A stretch of 64,000 bases of DNA from Haloarcula sp. CBA1129 (lineage in GTDB: Archaea; Halobacteriota; Halobacteria; Halobacteriales; Haloarculaceae), in NCBI RefSeq assembly GCF_008729015.1, contig NZ_RKSM01000003.1:434001-498000 (forward strand), written 5' to 3'. Below, piece after piece: positions 8,958 to 17,053 of the stretch. Position 1 is the first letter of the stretch. Each line of letters begins with the position of its first letter. A program made the position numbers and the translations under genes. The notes beneath the pieces are model-generated. The model was not told the origin of the DNA. It saw only the letters and a program-made list of their open reading frames with translations, and searched no databases.

Positions 8958-9070
8958 CACCTATGCGTACAGCGAGGTCCCTAATCAAACACTGGGTTCA
9001 GGGCGATTCAATGAGCGAGAAACGTGAGCCACCGTACACACGCTACACAGTCGACGGCGGGACAGATGTG

Positions 9071-10033
9071 TTAGAGCGATTCGAGCCCGTTCTCCTTCCG
9101 GAGCGTGTTGATGTAGGACCGGAACCCGGTGTCGAGGTCGTACTCGACTTCGTAGCCGAAGTCCCGCTGTGCGGCGGTCATGTCGAGGTTCTGGGTCCAC
9201 GGGAGTTCGCCCTCGTCGGATACATCGAGGTCGGCATCTGGAACGATCTCTCGGACAGCGTTGGCGGCTTCACGGATCGTCGCGAGGACGCCGCGGACGT
9301 TGTAGATGCGCTGGCTGAGATCGTCGTCGTCGACGAACGTTGCTTTTCGGAACGCCTGAGCGATATCCCGAGCGTGTTGCCAGTCGATCACCTGATCACC
9401 GTACTCGACGCTGAACGACTCGCCAAGTGCCGGTTTCTCGATGATATTTGCGAGGAACGCCGACCCACCGGTTTCCCGGTAGGGGCCGTACGCGACTGTC
9501 GGACGAAGTCCAACGTGGTCAACGTCGTAGTCCTCGTGGTAGACGCGGGCCTGATGCTCGTTGTACTCTTTGGTCGCACCGTAGAGTGTATCCGGATAGA
9601 CGAGTTCGCTCTCGTCGACGTACTCGGCATCGTAGTTGTGTGGCGGCGCGTACACCGCAGCGCTGGAGGCCCATGTGACGCGCTCGATCTGGTCGTCAAG
9701 GGTGCGTGCGGCCTCGAAGACGTTGTTCGTCCCTTTGACGTTGACATCGAGGCCAGCCCGCGGGTTGTCCCGTGCTGTGTTCGTCAGCAGTGCCGCAAGG
9801 TGGACGATGTGTGTCGTCCCTGTCTCTTTGACCGCACGAATCACGTCCGTCGCCTCGGAGACATCACCGCGCCGGATGGTCACATCGTCGGCGACACCCA
9901 ACTTCGAGAGGATGTGGTCGTCCGTCGAGAGGTCATAGGCGACGACATCGTGGCCGTGTTCGATGAGATCCTCGACCACATACGAGCCGAGGAAGCCGGT
10001 TCCGCCAGTGACGAGCACCGTCGTATCTGTCAT
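9071..10033 (-). CDS. Extended SDR NAD-dependent epimerase/dehydratase
   Basis: This is a 320-residue extended short-chain dehydrogenase. The NAD-binding TGGTGFLG is at residues 9-16, the acidic end of strand 2 is AYDLS, there is a HLAA motif near 78-81, the catalytic Ser is near 123-124, and the YGATK active-site pair is Tyr151 and Lys155. These enzymes epimerise or dehydrogenate sugar nucleotides or acyl/hydroxy compounds. The catabolic surroundings argue for a dehydrogenase role rather than cell-envelope sugar synthesis; that is inference. It lies 61 bp downstream of the ThDP enzyme gene on the same strand but has its own upstream TATA-like box at 10061-10069. Confidence 0.85.
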   Translation of the reverse strand: MTDTTVLVTGGTGFLGSYVVEDLIEHGHDVVAYDLSTDDHILSKLGVADDVTIRRGDVSEATDVIRAVKETGTTHIVHLAALLTNTARDNPRAGLDVNVKGTNNVFEAARTLDDQIERVTWASSAAVYAPPHNYDAEYVDESELVYPDTLYGATKEYNEHQARVYHEDYDVDHVGLRPTVAYGPYRETGGSAFLANIIEKPALGESFSVEYGDQVIDWQHARDIAQAFRKATFVDDDDLSQRIYNVRGVLATIREAANAVREIVPDADLDVSDEGELPWTQNLDMTAAQRDFGYEVEYDLDTGFRSYINTLRKENGLESL

Positions 10034-10060
10034 TGTTATATCAGTGTGTGTTCCGTGGTT

Positions 10061-10069
10061 GATTTATAT
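10061..10069 (-). promoter_or_regulatory. TATA-like box for the SDR epimerase gene
   Basis: Read on the minus strand the sequence is AATATAAAT, about 28 bp upstream of the ATG at 10033. This fits a leaderless archaeal promoter placed between the ThDP enzyme gene and the SDR gene. Confidence 0.5.
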
Positions 10070-10094
10070 TCTTTGCTAAACCGCGTTCGGGCCC

Positions 10095-11798
10095 TCATTC
10101 GTGGAGCCCGCCGACTTCTTTGTAGAACGATGATTGCAGTGACTCGACCATCTCTTCGTCACGGTCGATACGAACGTCGATGACGAAGGGAACATCGGCG
10201 CTGGTCCCGTCAGCGAGTGCATCCGCGAGTTCAGCGGGTGTCACTGCCCGCGTCGCTTCAGCGCCGAACGCTTCGGCTGCTTTCACAAAGTCAGTGTCGT
10301 GGAACTCGACGCCAGCGATGTCACCTTCTTCGTGTTGCATCTGCCGGACCATCCCCAGACTAGTGTCGTTGAGGACGACAAACGTGGGCGCGACGCCGTT
10401 CTCGACGGCCGTCTCCACACTGGTCATTGTCATCGTGAAGCCACCATCGCCGGCAACGCCGATGACATCTTTCTCCGTCGTGATGGCGGCGGACACCGCG
10501 GCCGGCGTTGCCCACCCCATCGCGCCGACGCCACCACTGCCGTAGTAGGTCTCAGTGTCCGGTACCTGAAGGTAATTGAGCAACCAGAACCGGTTGTTCC
10601 CGGAATCGGCGGTCACAATCGTCTCCGAATCAACCACAGCCTCGATCTCTTTGACAGCCCGCTGTGGCTTGATCGGTGACGCGTCTGAATCGCATCTGGG
10701 GGCGTAGAATGATTCCTGCGCTGTGGCTGCACGGTCGCGCGCCCAGTCGTTTCCAGCGCTGTCGGGGAGGTTCGCCGCCAAATCGTCGAGGCTCTGTGCG
10801 GCATCTCCGATGAGTGCAACATCTGCGGGGTAGACCCAGCCAGCGTTGCGTGTATCGATATCTGCGTGGATGATAGTCTGTTCGTCGGGGCGGATGAATT
10901 CCGGGGACTGCCAGTTCGTGTCCATCGGATTCATGCGACAGCCAACCACGAGGAGCACGTCTGCCTCACTGACAACCTGATTTGCACCTTCATGACCGAA
11001 GGAGCCGATGACACCCGCAGCCAGCTCGTGGGTTTCGGGGAACGTCGACTTACCGAGATAGGAGGTAGTGACGACAGCATCAGTAGCCTCGGCAACAGTC
11101 TCAAGCTGGTCGTACGCGTCGGCGGCGTGAACGCCGTTGCCGGAGATGATGACCGGCCGCTCGGCGTCGTTTAGTGCGGTAATCGCTGTCTCGACATCGT
11201 CGCGGGTGGGTCGCGAGTCCCAGTTCTGGACCTGATCGTGGCCGTCCCAGACCGGTGGAATCGGATCTTCGGGCACCTCCTCGGTGACGGCGTCACCGTC
11301 GAGGATTATTGCAGTCGGCCCGGGCCGGCCGGCAGTCGCGTGTTTGAACGCGAGCTGGAGGCTCCGAACCGTTTCCGTTGGTGAGCGAGGGAACCAGTTT
11401 TCTTTGGTGTAGGCATCGAGGGCTGACGGAAGGTCTAGCCCACCGTAATCACCGCGAGCTTGCTGGTACGGCGCAAGTGTGGAGTAATCGCCCCGTTCGC
11501 TTGCCTCGGTAATAACGACCATCGGTGAGGAAGCGAGCTTGCCTTCCATCTGGCCGATTGCGCCGAGGCTCCCGATCCAAGGACCCTGCCCCGCGAGGAC
11601 CCCGGGATTGCCGGTGAGTCGCCCGTGCATCTCGGCCATGACGCTGGCTTCGCGCTCATCGCGTGGTCGGACCATCTCAACGTCAGCATCCGGTACGTGA
11701 TCAAGAATCTCGATGGCACGACCACCGGGATATCCGAAGACGTACTCGACGCCTTGCTCGTCCAGTTCTTCGACAAGGCGCTTTCCTGTTTCAGTCAT
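10095..11798 (-). CDS. ThDP-dependent enzyme, acetolactate synthase large-subunit-like
   Basis: This 567-residue protein has the three-domain layout of acetolactate-synthase relatives. The N-terminal Pyr domain holds the ThDP-activating Glu48 in RPRDEREAS. There is a central Rossmann-like domain, and the C-terminal PP domain has the ThDP-Mg motif starting GDGGF at 450-454 and ending with N-D at 477-478. The Pyr-domain sequence is divergent from true biosynthetic IlvB, and no small regulatory subunit lies nearby, so a catabolic decarboxylase or carboligase acting on a 2-oxoacid is more likely. It could supply aldehyde to the aldehyde dehydrogenase at 1707-3068. A possible TATA element on the minus strand lies at about 11818-11826. 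Confidence 0.85.
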   Translation of the reverse strand: MTETGKRLVEELDEQGVEYVFGYPGGRAIEILDHVPDADVEMVRPRDEREASVMAEMHGRLTGNPGVLAGQGPWIGSLGAIGQMEGKLASSPMVVITEASERGDYSTLAPYQQARGDYGGLDLPSALDAYTKENWFPRSPTETVRSLQLAFKHATAGRPGPTAIILDGDAVTEEVPEDPIPPVWDGHDQVQNWDSRPTRDDVETAITALNDAERPVIISGNGVHAADAYDQLETVAEATDAVVTTSYLGKSTFPETHELAAGVIGSFGHEGANQVVSEADVLLVVGCRMNPMDTNWQSPEFIRPDEQTIIHADIDTRNAGWVYPADVALIGDAAQSLDDLAANLPDSAGNDWARDRAATAQESFYAPRCDSDASPIKPQRAVKEIEAVVDSETIVTADSGNNRFWLLNYLQVPDTETYYGSGGVGAMGWATPAAVSAAITTEKDVIGVAGDGGFTMTMTSVETAVENGVAPTFVVLNDTSLGMVRQMQHEEGDIAGVEFHDTDFVKAAEAFGAEATRAVTPAELADALADGTSADVPFVIDVRIDRDEEMVESLQSSFYKEVGGLHE

Positions 11799-12217
11799 GG
11801 GTAGTGAAGTTGGGAGTCATTATCGATTGTCGCGTTACGTCCCACTGTGGGTAACTCCCAAGATATAGAGTTTGGGGTGCAACATTGTACCAGTCACGGT
11901 TGAACGGACAGACTACTCGAGAGTCTGAGAACCCAGATGTCCTGCAACAGTGTTCAAGTAATTCGACTAAGCTATAGCAGCAGTTTCTACCGAACAGAAT
12001 CCCTCTACTGCCCGTATACCTTGCTACCAATCACGAAAACTGTTCTAATAGTTGGGACAAATAAATTCCAGTACATAATATATTGATTTATAGAAATATA
12101 AGAAGTAATTTGGACTAATAGTCGATAAGACGTCTGTAGATGTGAGTTCAGCTGTTGAGTAGGAAACCTGCATCTTCGAGTGCTGGACATAACGGCGGTG
12201 GATTACAGCCTTACTGC

Positions 12218-12275
12218 TGTAACAGGACTCGTTCCGCGATCAGTCCCTACTGTTACACTCATATAGATGTAACAG
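12218..12275. promoter_or_regulatory. Inverted repeat CTGTTACA-10-TGTAACAG with a third half-site
   Basis: CTGTTACA at 12250-12257 and TGTAACAG at 12268-12275 are perfect inverted arms ten bases apart. Another TGTAACAGGA occurs at 12218-12227. The same TGTAACAGGA recurs at 3158-3167, just upstream of the F420 reductase gene. A dimeric regulator site is possible, as is a transcript hairpin. No regulator is identified. Confidence 0.4.
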
Positions 12276-12552
12276 GATGCTCCTTCGCAGACCCGTTTTA
12301 TATTATTTCACGTTTCGCATCATATACGTCGACGAATGGTCTTTGTCTGGAGCCAAAATATCCGCTCTTCGATGCTGCGTGGCAGCGGTGGTTTCGGGGA
12401 TTCAGTGACAACTGGCATCCATTCATTGAACTACATACGGGGATCACAGTGGGCGTGGCTATCTGTTTGTTCTACTAACCCGAACCCCGGGCCGTTACAG
12501 CTAATTTATATATAGGGTCAGTCTACACGGTCTCTTGGTCGAGCGGAGGGTG

Positions 12553-12705
12553 ATGACGGAGCGCCGGATATGGGACTGCAGTCCGACACGAGCAGCATAC
12601 TACGCGTTCAGTATAGAGCGTCCACTACTGGTGATCGAGTGGACGCTCGAAGCAGACTTCGCGTATCGGATAACCGTCCAGATGAGGGTCGGGACGGCGC
12701 TGTAG
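12553..12705 (+). CDS. Candidate small ORF (50 codons)
   Basis: An ATG at 12553 follows GGAGGGTGA, almost the full complement of the 16S rRNA tail, and a TATA-like stretch at 12502-12515 lies about 45 bp upstream. The 50-residue product begins MTERRIWDC and has no family I recognise. The opposite strand is also open here with a hydrophobic stretch, so the coding strand is uncertain. It is listed because promoter-like and ribosome-site-like signals line up, not because of homology. Confidence 0.25.
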   Translation: MTERRIWDCSPTRAAYYAFSIERPLLVIEWTLEADFAYRITVQMRVGTAL

Positions 12706-12948
12706 TAGACGTATGGTATGTACAACGCCCTGTCACCGTCACCGTTCGTATAGTTCGAACGAGTATCAGCACTGGCGTGGCACGCACATGACAGCATGGA
12801 AAATGCAGACACTCCAGATGACACACAGTAGCGTAACCACAGCGACCGATATGTTTCACTGTATCCGACTCGGACCTTTTCAGGGCCCGTTCGTAGCTGT
12901 GTGGAACCGTTGCGGTTCATAATAACGTTTATCACGAAAGATGGTGTC

Positions 12949-14199
12949 ATGGACGGTGTTGCGATGTACGATACAGTCAGCCGGCGAACTGTCATGAAGA
13001 GCATTGGTGCCGCAGGCGCTGTCGGCCTTGCAGGCTGTTCGGCAGATGGTGGTGGTGGTAGCAGTGAGAACACCATCAGCATGGGTATCCTAATGGGGGT
13101 AACGGGCGGTTTATCCGAGGTCGGCCCCGCAATTCGGGATGCAGCAGAGTTAGCGGTAAAGCAAGTCCGAGACGCGGACAACGGATTCTCAGTCGACACA
13201 CAGTTTGAGAATACGGAGACGAAGCCAAGCCGAGGTGTCAGTGGTGCAGAAGCACTTGTGAATGGTGGCTACCCGATGATCTGCGGGGGGTTAGCATCAT
13301 CAGTGACACTGCAGGTGGCGGAGAACGTCGCAATTCCGAATCAGACGGTGATGTGCTCACCATCGGCTACCTCGCCTGATGTCACATCACTTGAAGACAA
13401 TGACTTCGTATTCCGGACACCCCCGACGGATAAGTTGCAGGGCTCACTGCTGGCCCAGATAGCGGCTGAACGGCTTGAGAAAGAGAGCGCAGCTATCCTC
13501 TTTCTCAACAATGCGTACGGGAACGGGCTGTCAGACGGCTTCACGAGTACGTTTGAGGGGGAGTATGGTGGGGAGGTTCTGAATCGGGTCTCGTACTCGG
13601 CGGGTCGCTCCTCCTACACGTCACAGTTGCAGAACGCCCTTGACGGTGGACCGGAGACGCTCGTGATTATCGGCTACCCTGAGAGCGGAAACAAGATCTT
13701 CCGGAACTTCTACGAGAACTTCGACAGAGCGGACATGGATATTCTGGTCCCGGACGGACTCAGAGCTGATGACTTGCCCGGGAATGTGGGGCACGACATG
13801 ACAAACGTTCGCGGGACCAACCCATCCTCGGCCGGACCGGGGATCGAGTACTTCAGATCTGCATACGAAGACGAGTATGGCTCTGCACCGGGGCCGTTCA
13901 ATCAGCAGTCGTTCGATGCTGCGGCGGTCCTCATGCTGGCACGCGCGGCAGCCGGTGAAGACAACGGGACTGCCATTCGAGATCAAATGCGGGCGGTCAC
14001 AGACTCTGGTGGTGACGCAGTCGGACCTGAAAACTTGGGCGAGGGCGTTGCGCTGGCGGCCGACGGAAACGAAATCAATTATCAGGGCGTCTCAGGCCCC
14101 GTTGAGTTCGACGACAATGGCGATCTGGCCAGCGCCGTGTACAACTACTTCAGATACACAGAGAACGGCACAGAGAATATCGAGCAAGTGGAAGTGTAA
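12949..14199 (+). CDS. Branched-chain-type ABC transporter substrate-binding lipoprotein
   Basis: This 416-residue periplasmic-binding-fold protein (LivJ/K type, type I fold) captures an amino acid or related acid outside the cell. The N-terminus has a twin-arginine pattern SRRTVMK followed by a hydrophobic stretch and lipobox LAGC, so it should be exported folded by Tat and lipid-anchored at Cys. After a Gly/Ser linker come MGILMGVTGGLSE, GG.ASS..LQVAE, and later SFDAAAVL, all typical of the family. The ATG at 12949 has a TATA-like TTCATAATAA 24-33 bp upstream (12916-12925); a later ATG at 12964 is an alternative. Its permease and ATPase genes lie 1.7 kb downstream, separated by a hairpin element and an aminotransferase gene. 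Confidence 0.92.
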   Translation: MDGVAMYDTVSRRTVMKSIGAAGAVGLAGCSADGGGGSSENTISMGILMGVTGGLSEVGPAIRDAAELAVKQVRDADNGFSVDTQFENTETKPSRGVSGAEALVNGGYPMICGGLASSVTLQVAENVAIPNQTVMCSPSATSPDVTSLEDNDFVFRTPPTDKLQGSLLAQIAAERLEKESAAILFLNNAYGNGLSDGFTSTFEGEYGGEVLNRVSYSAGRSSYTSQLQNALDGGPETLVIIGYPESGNKIFRNFYENFDRADMDILVPDGLRADDLPGNVGHDMTNVRGTNPSSAGPGIEYFRSAYEDEYGSAPGPFNQQSFDAAAVLMLARAAAGEDNGTAIRDQMRAVTDSGGDAVGPENLGEGVALAADGNEINYQGVSGPVEFDDNGDLASAVYNYFRYTENGTENIEQVEV

Positions 14200-14289
14200 C
14201 GGAGACACTGCTGCGCTTTCCCACTCCTGATTACGTTACTCTTCAGAGACCGCGGTTCGAGAAGGCTCTGCGCCATAGCCGTGACTCAT

Positions 14290-14365
14290 ACTGTCGGCTG
14301 TACCTATTGTACGATATTTGCCACCCCGGGATGGAATCGTTCTTGACAGACGTACAGCTGACAGT
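14290..14365. repeat. 76-bp MITE-like palindromic element, copy A
   Basis: The ends are inverted repeats: actgtcggctgtac at 14290-14303 and gtacagctgacagt at 14352-14365 (13 of 14 match when one is reverse-complemented). The centre holds gccaccccgggatgg. It has exactly the same length as copy B at 32108-32183 and aligns to it without gaps over the ends and centre. Possible target duplication: ctcat before, ctcag after. No ORF inside. It sits between the solute-binding protein and aminotransferase genes. Confidence 0.75.
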
Positions 14366-14466
14366 CTCAGGCAGAGACCGGCCATCCTACTGGGTTCATG
14401 AGTGGGGACCAGCCATTGTCGCACAACCGAAAGACTATAACCAAATACCGTTATAAACATGAACTG

Positions 14467-15585
14467 ATGTCTCAGTACGCAGCACGCGTCGAAGAGATGG
14501 ATATCAGTGGCATCCGCGAAGTCTTCGAGGCGGCAGGCGAAGACGCAATAAATCTGGGCCTCGGTCAGCCTGATTTCCCAACCCCAGAACACGCTCGAGA
14601 GGCAGCGGTGAGTGCGATTCAGGATGGGATGGGTGATTCATATACATCCAACAAGGGGATTCCAGAACTCAGAGCAGCTATCAGTGAACGCTACGCCACC
14701 GACAACGGGCAGGACATACCGCCTGAAAACATCATTGCCACTGCCGGCGCGAGCGAGGCGATCCACGTCGCAATCGAAGCTCACGTCCAGCCGGGTGACG
14801 AAGTGATCTGTCCTGACCCCGGATTTCTTGCCTATGAACAACTGGTACTACTCGCTGGTGGCGAACCAAAGCGGGTCGAACTCAGAGATGACCTGACTCT
14901 TGATCCCGCTGCTGTCGAGAATGCAATCACGGAGAACACGTCACTGTTTATCGTTAACAGTCCTGCGAACCCGACCGGCGCAGTACAATCGGAGCGAGAT
15001 ATGGCGGAGTTCGCACGGATAGCGGATGAGCACGAAGTCATTTGCCTCTCCGATGAGGTCTACGAGAAAATCGTTTTTGATGGGGAACACCACTCACCGG
15101 CGCAATTCGCGAACTCTGATAGGGTAATCCAGGCCAGTGCGTGCTCGAAAACGTACTCAATGACAGGCTGGCGGCTTGGGTGGGTAGCGGCCAGTTCGGA
15201 GCGAATCGAACGGATGCTCCGAGTGCACCAGTACGTGCAGGCGTGTGCCAGTGCGCCAGCACAGTACGCTGCTGAAGCGGCTCTCACTGGCCCGCAGGAA
15301 CCAGTCAGAGAGATGGTTTCGGCGTTTGAGGAGCGCCGGGACGTCCTTCTCGATGGGCTGGAAGATATCGGCCTCGACACGCCAGTCCCGAAGGGAGCGT
15401 TCTATGCGATGCCGCATGTCCCAGCAGGTTGGACCCAGAAGATGCTGGAAAACGATGTCATCGTGGTTCCCGGCGAAGCGTTCGGGCCGAGCGGCGAGGG
15501 GCAGGCGCGTATCTCGTATGCTACGAGTACAGCTGAACTGAAAGAGGCGCTGGAAGTGATGCGAACGGTCACGAATTCTCTGTAG
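14467..15585 (+). CDS. PLP-dependent aminotransferase, class I/II (aspartate-aminotransferase superfamily)
   Basis: This 372-residue fold-type I aminotransferase moves an amino group from an amino acid to a 2-oxoacid in the cytosol. The motifs are GLGQPDFPTP near 31-40, YTSNKG, NPTG with Asn168, Asp196 and Tyr199 for cofactor contact, the Schiff-base Lys228 in SKTYSMTGWR, and Arg236. It is the subgroup annotated in archaea for aspartate or aromatic amino acids. I start at the ATG at 14467; the longer frame adds 23 unconserved residues that run back towards the hairpin element. Its place between Liv binding protein and Liv permease, with a 2-oxoacid dehydrogenase downstream, suggests it converts the imported amino acid to its oxoacid. 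Confidence 0.9.
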   Translation: MSQYAARVEEMDISGIREVFEAAGEDAINLGLGQPDFPTPEHAREAAVSAIQDGMGDSYTSNKGIPELRAAISERYATDNGQDIPPENIIATAGASEAIHVAIEAHVQPGDEVICPDPGFLAYEQLVLLAGGEPKRVELRDDLTLDPAAVENAITENTSLFIVNSPANPTGAVQSERDMAEFARIADEHEVICLSDEVYEKIVFDGEHHSPAQFANSDRVIQASACSKTYSMTGWRLGWVAASSERIERMLRVHQYVQACASAPAQYAAEAALTGPQEPVREMVSAFEERRDVLLDGLEDIGLDTPVPKGAFYAMPHVPAGWTQKMLENDVIVVPGEAFGPSGEGQARISYATSTAELKEALEVMRTVTNSL

Positions 15586-15955
15586 AACGACAGCAGGGAC
15601 TCACGACTGGCCGTGCCTTCCGACGACCGGTTTCATATTTTTCGCCGCAGATACTACAGCAGCTTCTGGGGCCTCTCACGCGAAAACGGACACACGATTC
15701 CTGTTGAGGACGCAAACCCATATGCGCACACGGGAATTCACTGCCGAAGCCGGGGCATATGCGTCCGCGATTGTGTATTGAAGCCTGTCACTGACGCTTG
15801 CGGTTGCACCGTCCGCCGGCCGTCGCTGAACATCCATATTTGATAACTATGAACATGTGTATTGTTATCACGAATCTGGCGCATATCTTCGGTTCATGGG
15901 ATTCTATGACGATTTTACATCAAGATTTTTAAGACTGGGTATAGAGCACCATATT
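15586..15955. other. Intergenic region upstream of livH
   Basis: No gene is supported in this 370-bp gap. Two CATATGCG octamers lie about 36 bp apart near 15720 and 15757, and a TATA-like box lies near the right end. A 76-codon open frame across it has no recognisable content. Confidence 0.5.
15926..15933 (+). promoter_or_regulatory. TATA-like box for the liv operon
   Basis: TTTTTAAG lies about 27 bp upstream of the ATG at 15956. This is the main reason for choosing that start for LivH and predicts a leaderless transcript for the four-gene transporter operon. Confidence 0.55.
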
Positions 15956-17053
15956 ATGGCGGCACGAGACTACTACAGCCGTGGACAGAATTTCGTATAC
16001 AACCGCCCAGTACTCGTTATATTCGCAGTTATCGGCGTCTTTCTCGTATTCGACGTCCTTCGACAGTTAGGCACCGGCACACTCGTCGTCACAGACCTCG
16101 TGAGCTATCTCTGGAACGGACTGGTGCTTGGGATGTCGCTCGGACTGGCTGGTGTCGGTCTCTCGATGACATACAGTATCCTCAATTTCGCGAACTTTGC
16201 CCACGGTGACTTGATTACGAGCGGTGCGTTCGCCGGATGGGCGACGGCGTTTCTGATTGCAGGGCTTGGGGAGTTCTCTGTCGAATCGCTCGTCCTCATC
16301 GGTGGCCCTATCGCAGTCGGTTCGAATGAGCTTGGTATAAATGTCATCAATACCCCGCTGGCGCTTCTGGCTGGATTACTTATCGCTGCAGCCCTCACAG
16401 CCGCTCTTTCGCTTTTGTTGGATCGAATCGTGTTCAAACCGATGCGCAGTGCCGATGGTGTGACGCTGATGATTGCCAGTGTCGGCGTCGCACTGTTCCT
16501 TCGTAATTTCCTCACCTATTCGTTTCTGACTGACAGTCGTGGGCTGACAGGTGGCAATATCCCTCAATTTACGATCGCGGGCGTCACGTTCGGCGGGCAC
16601 CAGATTACGCTGGTCGTCGTTGCCGCCCTCCTGATGCTTGGCACTCACATTCTGCTTCAGTACACCAAGATCGGCACGGCCATGCGTGCGATGGCCGCGA
16701 ACAAGGACCTCGCAAAAGTCACGGGCATCCCAACCGAACGCGTCGTCAAGCTCACGTGGATTATCGGCGGCGGACTTACCGGCTGTGCAGGCTTTCTTAT
16801 CGCATTACAGCAGGGGACGCTCACAGTTACAATGGGGTGGGACCTGCTGTTACTGGTGTTCGCAGCGGTCATCCTCGGCGGTGTCGGCTCGATCTACGGC
16901 GCAATGGTCGGCGGGGTCATTCTCGGCATCGCGAGCCGACTTGCGCTCGTCTGGATCCCAGCCAGTTTCCTTCTGGTTGCGGCATTCTTTATCATGATCG
17001 TCATGCTGCTCGTGCGTCCGTCAGGTCTGTTCAGTGGGAGGACGACGGCATGA
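15956..17053 (+). CDS. livH: Branched-chain amino-acid ABC transporter permease LivH
   Basis: This 365-residue integral membrane protein is one of the two permeases of a Liv-type importer. The family hallmarks are GVGLSMTYSILNFANFAHGDL near the N-terminal third (an EAA-type LivH signature), several hydrophobic helices, and ILGGVGSIYGAMVGG near the C-terminus, the standard cytoplasmic loop that meets the ATPase. Upstream in-frame ATGs at 15857 and 15896 exist, but the TATA box at 15926-15933 overlies them, so 15956 (MAARDYYS) is preferred. The stop overlaps the livM start by four bases (ATGA), meaning coupled translation. Substrate may be branched-chain amino acids or other amino or carboxylic acids. 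Confidence 0.92.
   Translation: MAARDYYSRGQNFVYNRPVLVIFAVIGVFLVFDVLRQLGTGTLVVTDLVSYLWNGLVLGMSLGLAGVGLSMTYSILNFANFAHGDLITSGAFAGWATAFLIAGLGEFSVESLVLIGGPIAVGSNELGINVINTPLALLAGLLIAAALTAALSLLLDRIVFKPMRSADGVTLMIASVGVALFLRNFLTYSFLTDSRGLTGGNIPQFTIAGVTFGGHQITLVVVAALLMLGTHILLQYTKIGTAMRAMAANKDLAKVTGIPTERVVKLTWIIGGGLTGCAGFLIALQQGTLTVTMGWDLLLLVFAAVILGGVGSIYGAMVGGVILGIASRLALVWIPASFLLVAAFFIMIVMLLVRPSGLFSGRTTA

Larger units (their letters stand above)
11799..12948. other. 1.15-kb divergent intergenic region
   Basis: The region separates the ThDP enzyme gene (minus) from the solute-binding protein gene (plus). Its left half (to about 12130) is AT-rich. It holds an inverted repeat at 12250-12275 with a third copy of the motif at 12218-12225, a TATA-like stretch AATTTATATATAGG near 12502-12515, and a candidate 50-codon ORF from 12553. 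I found no convincing larger gene. Confidence 0.6.

Noticed and set aside
8963-10183. Long plus-strand open frame of 406 codons over the SDR gene
   Set aside because: It lies antisense to a protein with clear SDR motifs (TGGTGFLG, YGATK), and its own translation is Val/Asp-rich shadow sequence with no domain.
12600-13199. 199-codon minus frame across the intergenic region and the solute-binding gene start
   Set aside because: More than half is antisense to the Tat lipoprotein. The remaining part has a hydrophobic stretch (ALYIPYVYYSAVPTLIWTVI) that could be real, but there is no start or family evidence.
16756-17049. N-terminal 98-residue extension of LivM
   Set aside because: It lies wholly inside livH and has Arg-rich shadow sequence; the ATGA junction at 17050 gives the normal LivM start.
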